Shown one piece after another: positions 9,410 to 18,329 of a stretch of DNA of 64,000 nt. Origin of the DNA: Gilliamella sp. Pra-s52 (GTDB lineage: Bacteria; Pseudomonadota; Gammaproteobacteria; Enterobacterales; Orbaceae); contig NZ_WTEY01000007.1 in NCBI RefSeq assembly GCF_009795805.1, forward strand, positions 1-64,000. The letters run 5' to 3'. Numbering within the stretch: position 1 is the stretch's first letter; every line of letters starts with the position of its first letter. Position numbers and translations under genes: made by a program. A model generated the notes under the pieces. That model was not told the DNA's origin. It did not search any database and worked only from the letters and a program-made list of their open reading frames with translations.

Positions 9410-10828
9410 TTAATTTACACAAACAGTTTTCCCGTATTGCCAAATGCCAACACCTCCCATATTAGAATATACCGAAAGAGCATAAAGTCTTTCGGCTTGA
9501 TATGTATTTTGCGTCCAATAAACCTGATTGGATTCGAAATTGCTATCAGGATAGCCGTGAGGAGCATCCACATCAATCGTTTCGCCCCATTCAGCAAGTA
9601 ATCCGCCACCAATGCGACGTTGATAATTATTACCTTGACCCGCTAAACCTTGATTCCAATATTGTGAATTAGCATTCGTTAGTTGGTTAATGGTAGGTAA
9701 TTGATACCCTAAATTATGACAGTATTGTTCCGCATCAGCATAACTTCCCCCATTAGCCTTTATTGCTATAAACCATTTTTGAATAGTAAAACTATACACT
9801 TTATTGGTTTTCGCTCTATCTGAATATAATATAAACGTGGTTGGCACCGCTGTTGCGGCCTCGGCTGCACTAGCACCCTCTTTTGGCCCAACTAATTTAA
9901 TCTTGGCTATACTGCCATTACCCGTTATATTGAGATCAATACCTGATGTCGACGGTATCTTATCATAAGTCATCTCGCTACCTAAGGTATCTATCATATC
10001 CATAGTAAAAAATAGCGCATATGCCCCCATCGTTGGAAAATTCGAAGCAGGGTTATTCAAATCTTGGCGTCTAAAGCCTTTGGCATCATCCCACTCGTTC
10101 GGTGGGCCTGAATAATTTGTTCCACCCCAATTTCTTCGACGACTATCACTTAGATACAAATTAGGCTTTACCGAATAAGTACAAGCCCCTTTTGGAGGAT
10201 TAAGATAATAGGTGGCACTATTAAACGATATTGAAGTTGAATTAGGAATACCATAAGCGGTCGATAAGATGCTGTTATCATTCTGCACAGTAATACGATA
10301 CGGTGCATTGCAATCCAAAAAAGCATCATTTAGATGCATTTCGTTGTTATTCGCATCTCGACCAATAATGGTTAAATTGCCCGTTGCAGTGATATCACCA
10401 TCACCGTCTTTATCTGCCCAAAAACCATTATTATTGAGCAAATCAGTCATTGAAATTGCTTGTTGCCCTGGCGGAATAAGTGTTTTAATATCACCAAGCT
10501 TTATCCCATCACTCGGCAGTGGTATTGGATTGGACGGCGATGACGGGTTATTTTCCTTTGTAAACACACTACCATCGGGCAGTTCAATATCTAAAAATTT
10601 GTCTGTATTTCTAGATCGAGTTACTCCACCATCAAACGTCAAATAAGGAGCTGAACCCTGTATTGTTTCTGTCGTTGTGGCAGACATTACTACAGACAAA
10701 TCTGCAAATAACGGATAGCTACATGCCATTAAACAACATAACGGTAACATTGATTTAATAAATATATGACGACTTTTTAGTGGATTATCTAGCTGGATTT
10801 TATTTTTTTTGATTAACGTTATTTTCAT
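9410..10828 (-). CDS. Secreted or surface protein with a C-type-lectin/adhesin-like C-terminus
   Basis: It has 472 residues from the ATG at 10828; a start at 10861 adds 11. A long N-terminal export signal ends in SMLPLCCLMACSYPLFA followed by DLS. LMAC could instead be a weak lipobox. Residues about 135-145 carry DKDGDGDI, a calcium-loop-like motif. The C-terminal third (YADAEQYCHNLGYQLPTINQLTNAN, then WTQNTYQ and a final GKTVCVN with a paired Cys) resembles the lectin-like tip domain of invasin/intimin-type adhesins. There is no beta-barrel or LPXTG anchor. I do not recognise a named family for the middle region. A role in host or surface binding is inference. Confidence 0.55.
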   Translation of the reverse strand: MKITLIKKNKIQLDNPLKSRHIFIKSMLPLCCLMACSYPLFADLSVVMSATTTETIQGSAPYLTFDGGVTRSRNTDKFLDIELPDGSVFTKENNPSSPSNPIPLPSDGIKLGDIKTLIPPGQQAISMTDLLNNNGFWADKDGDGDITATGNLTIIGRDANNNEMHLNDAFLDCNAPYRITVQNDNSILSTAYGIPNSTSISFNSATYYLNPPKGACTYSVKPNLYLSDSRRRNWGGTNYSGPPNEWDDAKGFRRQDLNNPASNFPTMGAYALFFTMDMIDTLGSEMTYDKIPSTSGIDLNITGNGSIAKIKLVGPKEGASAAEAATAVPTTFILYSDRAKTNKVYSFTIQKWFIAIKANGGSYADAEQYCHNLGYQLPTINQLTNANSQYWNQGLAGQGNNYQRRIGGGLLAEWGETIDVDAPHGYPDSNFESNQVYWTQNTYQAERLYALSVYSNMGGVGIWQYGKTVCVN

Positions 10829-11085
10829 TTTATTGCAAACTCGACATTTTCCTATTCTCATTACGCAATTTGTCTTTTCAAAAAAGAGGCGTTACTTGAT
10901 TTTAACGTGATAAAAAGCAATCAAATACAATTACAATAAATCATATCTATACCATTTTAGCATAAAAAAACCTTGTTAGATCAATTTTTATTCAATCTAT
11001 TAATAAAAATAAATAACAACCATTACCCAATAATTAAATGAATAACAAAATATTATAAGGTGAATATTCCACATTTTATGACTGC

Positions 11086-11148
11086 TTAATCTTGATCTTG
11101 TGTGTACAAAACAATCATATTGTTTTAATCGTCAGCAATCAAGATTAA
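11086..11148. repeat. Nested inverted repeat upstream of mprF
   Basis: The outer 11-bp arms (ttaatcttgat at 11086-11096; atcaagattaa at 11138-11148) enclose a second perfect 8-bp hairpin (aaaacaat at 11108-11115, attgtttt at 11119-11126, loop cat). A T-rich stretch follows. It lies in the 428-bp AT-rich space between the start of the secreted-protein gene (10828) and mprF (11257). It could be an operator, a 5'-leader structure or a small RNA terminator. The rest of that space shows only AT-rich sequence. Confidence 0.6.
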
Positions 11149-11256
11149 TACCTTTTTTATATATTTTTTATTTTCTTGCGGATTGTTTTCAATACATTGG
11201 GGGGGTAGAATGCGCAGAAATAAAGCATCATTAAAGCAAATTTTGGAGTTTACTTA

Positions 11257-13860
11257 GTGAAAACATTAGTACGCAAAGTTTTGCCATGGCAGTTCATTGA
11301 ACTCTTCACTCGATACCGCCAACGTTTAGCTTTATTACTTGGGCTATCTATTTTTTTTATTGCATTAATTATTTGTTGGCATTTATTAAAAGCAATTAAT
11401 TTGAACGATTTAAAAAAATCGTTTCATCATCTTTCGACTAACGCAATTTTATTTTCTTGTTTATCTGCGATAGGTAGCTATCTGATGCTAATCTGTTACG
11501 AATGGTCTGCAGCTCGTTATGCAGGTGTTAAATTAAAACCCACAACGATTATTAGTGGTGGAATTTGTGCTTCGGCCATTGGTAATGCAATCGGACTATC
11601 AGCATTATCTGGCGGTGCAGTGCGGTGCAGGCTTTATTTTAAACAAGGTTTAACTACCATTGATGTGGCTAGGATGTCATTTTTTGTGACATTATCATTA
11701 GGATTTTCATTACCATTATTTGCAGCAATCGCCGCTCTTATTGACACTCATCAAACCATGTTAGCTCTCCATATGACCAAAAATAGCATATGGTTAACAG
11801 CCGGCACTGTATTTAGCATCTATGCCTTATTACTCGTTTTTTTATATTGTCATCAATTGCCAGAAAAACCAAATAAAGACACCCAATTATTTAAATTATT
11901 TCGTTGGACAATCCGTTTACCTAACATACGCTTAGCAAGCTGTCAGCTTGTTATCACGCTATTTGATGCCATTTTCGCCGGTGCTATCCTTTATTTTTTA
12001 TTGCCAGTGCAACCCAATTTTTTCACTTTTATTATGATTTATATCCTCGCATTAGTTGCGGGCGTATTAAGCCATGTACCTGGCGGTGTGGGGGTATTTG
12101 AAGCCATTATACTAGCGGCATTATCTTCAGAAATTGGTACTGCATCATTAACCGTTGCACTGGTTATTTATCGTATTATTTATATATTAATCCCCCTCAT
12201 TCCTGCCACTATTTTATTGCTTGCAAACGAGGGAAAAAACTTTTTATCTGCGCCACAAGCTAAACAAACAGAAACAGGCATTGCAGCTAGTGTCATGGCT
12301 GTGACAGTATTTTTTGCTGGTGTTGTAATGATGTTTTCAAGTGTCTTACCTGGTTTTAACCGAAAATTAGTTGCCTCGCTCATTCCCGAAAAAGTAATCA
12401 ATATTGCACATCTAAGTGCCAGCTTAATTGGTATTTTATTTTTATTACTTGCAATGGGACTTCGCCGACGATTATTTTCAGCGTGGGGCGTATCAGTCAT
12501 ATTATTACTGATTGGCAGTATGCTTTCATTACTACGAGGATTACACTGGATAGAAGCCGGTGTACTATTATTTGTTGCCATTTTATTAATCCATTTTAAG
12601 CACGCCTTTTATCGAAAAAGTCGCTTAATTGTCATTCCATTTTCGTTTAATTTCTTTGCTATTTGTTTTTGCATGATAGCCCTTTTTGTTTGGGTAATAT
12701 TATTCATCTATCAAGATGTACCTTATAGCCACTCATTATGGTGGCAATTTGAGTTAGATAGCAAAGTTCCTCGTGCATTACGAGCAGCGTTAGGGAGCTT
12801 TATTTTATTAAGTTGTGTAATGTTATTTTGGATTTTTCGTCCTGCATTGCCCATTTTACTCACACCAACTAATGAACAACTTAGCAAGGCTAGAAAAATT
12901 ATTTTAGGCTCAAAACAGCCTGAAGGTGGGCTTGCCATGAGTGGGGATAAATCATTACTTTTCAATGCTAACGAAACCGCATTTATTATGTACGCAAGAC
13001 GTGGACGAAGCATGGTCGCCCTTTATGATCCAATAGGGGATAACGCCGAAAAAGCTGATTTGATTTGGTCGTTTCGTGATTTATGTGACGAACATCACCT
13101 GCGCCCAGTGTTTTATCAAGTCAAAGCAGCCAATCTGCCTTTCTATATGGATATTGGTTTACGCACAGTTAAACTTGGCGAAGAGGCATTAGTTAACTTA
13201 AAAATATTTGATTTAACATCAAAAAATTATAAAGATCTTCGCTATACATGGAATCGTGGTCAACGCGATGGTCTTTCTTTAAAATTCTACCCACCAGGAA
13301 CCGCACCACTTGATGAGCTAAAAGCGGTATCTGATGCTTGGCTTAAAAATAAAAATTCAAAAGAAAAAAGATTTTCGTTAGGTGCTTTTTCTAAACAGTA
13401 TTTAGATAATTTTACAATCGCAGCTATTGAATATGAAGGGCGAATTATTGCTTTTGTTAATCTGTTAGAAACAGATCAAAACTATTCAGCCAGTATCGAC
13501 TTAATGCGCGTTGTGCAAGATATCCCCAAATTAACAATGGAATTTTTAATGGTCGGTTTGATTTTACACTATCAAGAAAAAGGCTTTAAATACTTTAGTT
13601 TAGGGATGGTACCACTTGCAGGTATGCAACGTCGTCGTGGCGCACCGATGATTCAAAGACTTGGAGCATTAGTGTTTCGTCGCGGTGGGCGTTTTTATAA
13701 TTTCCAAGGATTACGCCGTTTTAAAGAGAAGTTTGCAACACATTGGGAACCCCGTTATATGGCCGTTCCTGCAGGACTTGATCCTTTAGTTGCGATCATT
13801 GACACAACCATGCTTATTTCAGGTGGAATAACTGGGCTTAAAAAAAGTAAGAAATCATAA
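11257..13860 (+). CDS. mprF: MprF-type phosphatidylglycerol aminoacyltransferase/flippase
   Basis: An 867-residue inner-membrane protein starting at GTG, set by ttggag about 9 bases upstream. The N-terminal roughly 500 residues hold many membrane segments and the flippase signature (SALSGGAVRCRLYFKQG; HVPGGVGVFEAIILAAL). The C-terminal part from about residue 530 is the soluble DUF2156/GNAT-like synthase (FNANETAFIMYARRGRSMVALYDPIG; KFFSLGMVPLAG-like and FYNFQGLRRFKEKF). The family transfers lysine or alanine from aminoacyl-tRNA to phosphatidylglycerol and flips the product outward, lowering surface charge and cationic-peptide sensitivity. Which amino acid is used here is not readable. It is one base from the next gene, so translationally coupled. 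Confidence 0.93.
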   Translation: MKTLVRKVLPWQFIELFTRYRQRLALLLGLSIFFIALIICWHLLKAINLNDLKKSFHHLSTNAILFSCLSAIGSYLMLICYEWSAARYAGVKLKPTTIISGGICASAIGNAIGLSALSGGAVRCRLYFKQGLTTIDVARMSFFVTLSLGFSLPLFAAIAALIDTHQTMLALHMTKNSIWLTAGTVFSIYALLLVFLYCHQLPEKPNKDTQLFKLFRWTIRLPNIRLASCQLVITLFDAIFAGAILYFLLPVQPNFFTFIMIYILALVAGVLSHVPGGVGVFEAIILAALSSEIGTASLTVALVIYRIIYILIPLIPATILLLANEGKNFLSAPQAKQTETGIAASVMAVTVFFAGVVMMFSSVLPGFNRKLVASLIPEKVINIAHLSASLIGILFLLLAMGLRRRLFSAWGVSVILLLIGSMLSLLRGLHWIEAGVLLFVAILLIHFKHAFYRKSRLIVIPFSFNFFAICFCMIALFVWVILFIYQDVPYSHSLWWQFELDSKVPRALRAALGSFILLSCVMLFWIFRPALPILLTPTNEQLSKARKIILGSKQPEGGLAMSGDKSLLFNANETAFIMYARRGRSMVALYDPIGDNAEKADLIWSFRDLCDEHHLRPVFYQVKAANLPFYMDIGLRTVKLGEEALVNLKIFDLTSKNYKDLRYTWNRGQRDGLSLKFYPPGTAPLDELKAVSDAWLKNKNSKEKRFSLGAFSKQYLDNFTIAAIEYEGRIIAFVNLLETDQNYSASIDLMRVVQDIPKLTMEFLMVGLILHYQEKGFKYFSLGMVPLAGMQRRRGAPMIQRLGALVFRRGGRFYNFQGLRRFKEKFATHWEPRYMAVPAGLDPLVAIIDTTMLISGGITGLKKSKKS

Positions 13861-13861
13861 T

Positions 13862-15142
13862 ATGAAAAAACTGTTACGCTATATTTTATTGCTAATAATC
13901 CTAATACTCATAACATTACTCGCCTTTCTTGGGGGGCATTGGATAAAAAATCAAAGCAGTGCATCAGTAAAAACGATAACAATTAGCAATGATTTTTCGA
14001 TCATATCAGCAACGCCTAAACAAACAGCCGAAGCCGCAGCGATTATTATTGCGACCAATGAAAATCATTTTACAGAACAAAAACTGTTAGAATTATCTAA
14101 AAAAATGGGAGCAAAGCTGGTTCAATTTGAACTAAAACCACAAGCAAGTTGTGCCGAACAACAAAACCGATTTAACCAAGCGGTAAAAATATTAGACGAG
14201 TCTGATTTTGCTGTTGCTGGAATGCGTGAGGGTGCTACTTTTGCTTATCGATGGTTGGCCGAACAACAAAGTGACGATGCAAAAGCATTATCAATAGAAT
14301 TTACTTTAGACCATAAAGACTGCAATGATCCACTACCAACCCAAGCAAATCATGGAACATGGCAAGTAATTTGGAACAACCCACCAGAAGAAGAGGTGGC
14401 AGTCTTTCCGCGGGAACAAAAAAAAATCGCTGTCACTACATCAATTGGCGAATATCAAGCATCACCAGTTGAATTATTAAGCCTGCATCTTGCATCAGTT
14501 CTATTTGGAAAACATGAGCAGCTGCCTGTTATTGAATTACCAGCAACCATCAAAGAAGTTCATCCAAATACTGTGACGCTTTATTATTCGGGAGATGGCG
14601 GTTGGCGTGATTTAGATAAAGTATCGGCCGAATACATGGCTTCGCACGGTTATTCTGTTGTGGGTGTTGATGCATTAAAATTATTTTGGCAACACCGTTC
14701 GGTTGAGCGTAGTGCCAAAGATCTGGCTTACTTAATGCAACAATATCGTGAAAAATGGGGAACAACCCATTTTGTACTTACAGGATATTCATTTGGAGGT
14801 GACATTTTACCGTCACTTTATAACCGTTTACCAATGGCAGATCAAAATAGCATCCAAGCCATTGTTATGATCGCCTTTTCAAAAGATGCTAATTTTGAAA
14901 TCGAAATCAGTGGTTGGCTTGGTCAATCAGGTAATGAAATGAAAACAGGTCCAGAAATCAGCAAAATCCCAGCAGGTAAACTATTTTGCATTTATGGTGA
15001 AGAAGAAAAAGACGAAACAGGATGTTTACAGCCTGAAATGAAAGGTGAAGCATTCAAATTACCTGGTGGACACCATTTTGATGAAAATTACCAACACCTT
15101 GGGCAAATTATTATGGATGCAATCGACAAAAGGACGCAATAA
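13862..15142 (+). CDS. AcvB/VirJ-family periplasmic serine hydrolase (aminoacyl-phosphatidylglycerol hydrolase candidate)
   Basis: A 426-residue protein with an N-terminal membrane/signal segment (KKLLRYILLLIILILITLLA). The second half is an alpha/beta-hydrolase of the VirJ type: YYSGDGGWRDLD (oxyanion/nucleotide-like loop), then LTGYSFGGDILPS with nucleophile Ser near residue 309, and a late His in GGHHFDENY. In Agrobacterium the homologue AcvB, and in Pseudomonas a related protein, hydrolyse lysyl- or alanyl-phosphatidylglycerol and are encoded beside the synthase. The immediate linkage to mprF here supports the same job. The N-terminal half looks like a second, degenerate copy of the fold, as in AcvB. 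Confidence 0.82.
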   Translation: MKKLLRYILLLIILILITLLAFLGGHWIKNQSSASVKTITISNDFSIISATPKQTAEAAAIIIATNENHFTEQKLLELSKKMGAKLVQFELKPQASCAEQQNRFNQAVKILDESDFAVAGMREGATFAYRWLAEQQSDDAKALSIEFTLDHKDCNDPLPTQANHGTWQVIWNNPPEEEVAVFPREQKKIAVTTSIGEYQASPVELLSLHLASVLFGKHEQLPVIELPATIKEVHPNTVTLYYSGDGGWRDLDKVSAEYMASHGYSVVGVDALKLFWQHRSVERSAKDLAYLMQQYREKWGTTHFVLTGYSFGGDILPSLYNRLPMADQNSIQAIVMIAFSKDANFEIEISGWLGQSGNEMKTGPEISKIPAGKLFCIYGEEEKDETGCLQPEMKGEAFKLPGGHHFDENYQHLGQIIMDAIDKRTQ

Positions 15143-15177
15143 CTTAATTAACCATCTTAAATATAAAAACTGTTTTC

Positions 15178-15211
15178 AATCCCAAGGCACTCATGTGCCT
15201 TGGGGATTTTT
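15178..15211 (+). terminator. Terminator between the mprF operon and the EamA gene
   Basis: A 13-bp GC-rich stem (cccaaggcac / gtgccttggg, with one bulged g) is followed by TTTTT. It ends the mprF-acvB-type operon and may also serve the convergent gene. Confidence 0.88.
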
Positions 15212-15224
15212 ATAAGTATTAAAA

Positions 15225-16121
15225 TTAATGTCTTTTTATGCGAATTTTACCTTCTGACAATAATACACCACAAAGCGTAAATAATGTGCCCATAGCAGCA
15301 ATCCAAGTAAAAGGTTCATTCAAAATAACTACAGCTGCAATAATGGTAAGAATAGGCACTAAATATAAATAAATACTAATTTTAACTGCACCTACTAATT
15401 TAACAGCATAATTCCAAGAAGCAAAACAAATTGCCGAAGCGCCAATACCCAAAAATAATATATTGAGCAAGTTAACAGGAGAAGTAAAACGAGATAAATT
15501 CCATTCAAAATCCAGAAAAGACAACACGGGAAACATCAACATCAAACCATAAAAAAAGAATCGTCTTGTTAACAAAATCGTATTGTAACCATAATTACTA
15601 CTTTTTTTTGTTAAAATCGAATAGCACGCCCAAAATAGACAAGCTAACATAGTGAGCAAATCGCCAAGCGGATTGAGCGAAAGTACAAACTGCCCATTAA
15701 AACTAATTAAGCCAACACCAACAACGGCAAATAAACAACCAATATAAAAACGCTTAGGCGGTGTTTCGACCTTTAAAAAAAATATCGATAATATTGCAGT
15801 AAATATTGGCGCTAAAGTGGTAATGATTCCAGCATTAGATGCCGTTGTATAGGTTAATGCAATATTCTCACACAAAAAGTAACAAGTGACACCACAAAAC
15901 CCTGCGCACAAAAACATAAACTCTTGCTTAACACCCTGCCAAGCAAAAAACCGTGGTGATAAAACCCAAAGAACAACATAACCCAAACTAAATCGAAAAA
16001 ATAAAATTTCAATTGGCTTAAAATCAATTAATAAAATTTTAGTCGCAATAAAGGTTGTGCCCCAAATAAACACTGTCATCAGTGCAATAAGATGCCCTTG
16101 TGTTCTTTTTGAAAATAACAT
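15225..16121 (-). CDS. EamA/DMT-family transporter
   Basis: A 298-residue inner-membrane protein with ten hydrophobic helices and two EamA repeats. The first opens with LIALMTVFIWGTTFIATKILL, the second with GDLLTMLACLFWACYSILTKK. The usual GASAICFASWNYAVK signature is near residue 225. DMT proteins export or exchange amino acids, drugs or metabolites; the substrate is unknown. Transcription seems to begin far upstream, because a strong terminator hairpin overlapping a short Phe-rich frame lies about 200 bp before the start codon. Confidence 0.85.
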   Translation of the reverse strand: MLFSKRTQGHLIALMTVFIWGTTFIATKILLIDFKPIEILFFRFSLGYVVLWVLSPRFFAWQGVKQEFMFLCAGFCGVTCYFLCENIALTYTTASNAGIITTLAPIFTAILSIFFLKVETPPKRFYIGCLFAVVGVGLISFNGQFVLSLNPLGDLLTMLACLFWACYSILTKKSSNYGYNTILLTRRFFFYGLMLMFPVLSFLDFEWNLSRFTSPVNLLNILFLGIGASAICFASWNYAVKLVGAVKISIYLYLVPILTIIAAVVILNEPFTWIAAMGTLFTLCGVLLSEGKIRIKRH

Positions 16122-16307
16122 GAAAGCTCCCTAAGCTCACATAAATAAAATCATCACCAAAACACACAGTGTTGCTTGGTATTTATTTTTAGAATTAGCC
16201 ACTCAACATAAAAAGAAAATATTATGGAAGGAATTGATAACAAAAAATAACGCTAATAATTAAAATAGATATTATATTCCTGTTTAACTAAGTGCAAATT
16301 ATTTTAA

Positions 16308-16370
16308 CTAAACACAAGGCAAAAAAAATCCACTCGAATATTCGAGTGGAGGGCAAAAAATGAAAAACAT
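16308..16370 (-). CDS. Putative 20-residue leader peptide overlapping a terminator
   Basis: On the minus strand an ATG at 16370 opens a 20-codon frame, MFFIFCPPLEYSSGFFLPCV, with five Phe and a stop at 16308. Its middle is encoded by the terminator hairpin itself. A TATATT about 15 bases upstream could be a -10 box. No strong ribosome site is seen. It may be a regulatory leader for the EamA transporter gene downstream, or a chance frame. Confidence 0.35.
   Translation of the reverse strand: MFFIFCPPLEYSSGFFLPCV
16321..16350 (-). terminator. Intrinsic terminator or attenuator in the leader of the EamA gene
   Basis: A perfect 22-bp palindrome (16329-16350, arms tccactcgaat) is followed on the minus strand by eight T. 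It points at the EamA gene, whose start lies about 200 bp further on, and no other gene upstream needs terminating. The surrounding 16122-16737 space is otherwise very AT-rich sequence in which I see no gene. Confidence 0.75.
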
Positions 16371-16737
16371 AATCTGTTAATATAGACAAGCTAAACGACA
16401 AAAAGTTCAATTTAATTTCACTTATTTTTTAATTTTTAACAAAAATTAAATTAACATCATAATTTTTAACAAATAATTTTTTTCATTTTTTTCAAATTTA
16501 AAAAAATTATCAATATAATAAATTTTATCTATTAATTTTAATCAAAATACTAAATACCATTACCCAATCGATACCACTAATCAAATTATTACAAACTTTA
16601 TTTTTGTCTTATAAACATACTTTCTTAAAACTTATTAGCAAACATAACGTTTACTAATTTTGATTGAATTGCAATTCTAAAAATAATAGAGATATACTGT
16701 CATAAAATGATGTAATTAAAATTGTGTAGGAGAGTAT

Positions 16738-17715
16738 ATGAAAAAGAACGTCATTTTATTCAGTAATATTCCTGCTGACCAACAAGCAAGATTGGAACAA
16801 GCTTTCAATTTAACCGTATTGAACAACGACACAGACTTTAATTCAACAACTTATACTAATGCATTAGCTAAAGCTGACGGTATAATTGGCAACCTTCCTA
16901 CTCGTGTTGATGATAACTTTTTAGCAAAAACTCCAAATCTAAAAGCAGCTGCCACTATTTCTGTTGGTTTTGATAACTACGACCTTCATGCCTTAAAAAA
17001 ACGTGGCATCCGATTAATGAATACACCAAAAGTGTTAACTGAAAGCACTGCTGATCTGATATTTACACTACTTATGGCAACAGCTCGCCGAACCGTTGAA
17101 TTATCTAATCTAATTCATAATGGCAAATGGGAAAAAGGGATCACTCCTGAATATTATGGAACTGATATTTATGGTAAAACCATAGGTATTTTAGGAATGG
17201 GACGAATCGGTCAAGCCATTGCCAAACGGGCTTATCGTGGTTTTGATATGAATATTGTCTATTATAACCGTTCCGCCCATACCGAAATAGAACAAGCCTA
17301 TAATGCTAAACGTCTTGCACTTGACAACGTATTAAAACAAGCTGATTTTGTTGTTATCATCCTACCTTTAACTGAAGAAACAACAAAACTAATCACAAAA
17401 GAAAAACTTGCCTTAATGAAACCATCTTCAATACTCATTAACGGCGCACGCGGTAAAATTATTGATCAGCAAGCGCTATTTGAAGCACTAAAAAATAAAA
17501 CTATCAAAGCAGCAGGCTTAGACGTATTTGAAATAGAACCACTTCCGACTAACTCACCATTATTACAGCTTGATAACGTATTATTATCACCTCATGTAGG
17601 ATCAGCAACAGTAGAAACGCGTTACGCAATGGCAAAATGTGCTGTTGACAATATCATTACAGCATTAAAAGACGAAAAACCAACCGAAAACTGGGTCAAT
17701 CCCGAAGTCGGCTAA
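16738..17715 (+). CDS. ghrB: D-isomer 2-hydroxyacid dehydrogenase, GhrB-like
   Basis: A 325-residue cytoplasmic NAD(P)H enzyme. The substrate domain opens the protein. The Rossmann dinucleotide loop GILGMGRIGQAIAKRA is near residues 149-164. Catalytic Arg (NGARGKIID), Glu (FEIEPLP) and His (LSPHVGSAT) are all present in order. GhrB reduces glyoxylate, hydroxypyruvate and 2-keto-D-gluconate. The closest family feel is GhrB/2-ketogluconate reductase, but substrate choice within this superfamily is hard to read. The ribosome site is aggag, 7 bases before the ATG. It ends just before the tmRNA promoter. Confidence 0.8.
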   Translation: MKKNVILFSNIPADQQARLEQAFNLTVLNNDTDFNSTTYTNALAKADGIIGNLPTRVDDNFLAKTPNLKAAATISVGFDNYDLHALKKRGIRLMNTPKVLTESTADLIFTLLMATARRTVELSNLIHNGKWEKGITPEYYGTDIYGKTIGILGMGRIGQAIAKRAYRGFDMNIVYYNRSAHTEIEQAYNAKRLALDNVLKQADFVVIILPLTEETTKLITKEKLALMKPSSILINGARGKIIDQQALFEALKNKTIKAAGLDVFEIEPLPTNSPLLQLDNVLLSPHVGSATVETRYAMAKCAVDNIITALKDEKPTENWVNPEVG

Positions 17716-17716
17716 C

Positions 17717-17745
17717 TTGTATTCATCCTTGAATTCACCTATAAT
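17717..17745 (+). promoter_or_regulatory. Sigma70 promoter of ssrA
   Basis: TTGTAT (17717-17722), a 17-bp spacer and a perfect TATAAT (17740-17745). Initiation would fall about 28 bases before the mature tmRNA 5' end, leaving a short leader to be processed. Confidence 0.8.
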
Positions 17746-17779
17746 GCCCTAACATTGTACTTAGTTACAATTCACAATT

Positions 17780-18144
17780 GGGGCTGATTCTGGATTCGAC
17801 GGGATTTGCGAAACCCAAGGTGCATGCCGAGGTGCGGTAGGCCTCGTAAATAAACCGCAAAAAAATAGTCGCAAACGACGAAAACTACGCACTAGCAGCT
17901 TAATAACCTGTATAGAGCCTTCTCTCCCTAGCCTCCGCTCGTAGGACGGGGATCAAGAGGAGTCAAACCCAAACGAGATCGTGTGGAAGCCTTGCTTGGG
18001 GCGGAAGCATTAAATTTAATCAAGCTAGTTTATCAGTGGCGTGTTTGTTCGCAGCGGGTAGATGAAACTTAAAAACAAACTACGCATGTAGTACCAAGGA
18101 TGTAGAGATTTCGGACGCGGGTTCAACTCCCGCCAGCTCCACCA
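17780..18144 (+). ncRNA. ssrA: Transfer-messenger RNA (tmRNA)
   Basis: This 365-nt RNA starts ggggctgattctggattcg and ends with a T-loop (ggttcaactcccgcc) and cagctccacca. The two ends pair as the alanine-tRNA-like acceptor, with the CCA encoded. The tag frame at 17871-17903 reads ANDENYALAA then TAA TAA, so the added tag is (A)ANDENYALAA, identical to E. coli. It rescues ribosomes stalled on broken messages together with SmpB. It is encoded as one piece. No integrated island or duplicated 3' end is seen next to it. Confidence 0.98.
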
Positions 18145-18329
18145 CCTACTCCCCATAAAACTCCATCAAAGACAATAATCTAATCATAACGCAATTAAAC
18201 TATCTCTTATTCATAACGACAGAAACGAAATAAGGTAAATCTATTACCTTTCAACTTACTTAATTAAATAATTCGATAAGATAAAAGAGTGAACTCCCCC
18301 ATAAAAGCTGGATTGTTTAAAATCTACTT

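Noticed and set aside
10269..10646. 125-codon plus-strand frame inside the secreted-protein gene
   Set aside because: It lies opposite a longer frame with an export signal and coherent domains, shows no ribosome site and has low-complexity composition.
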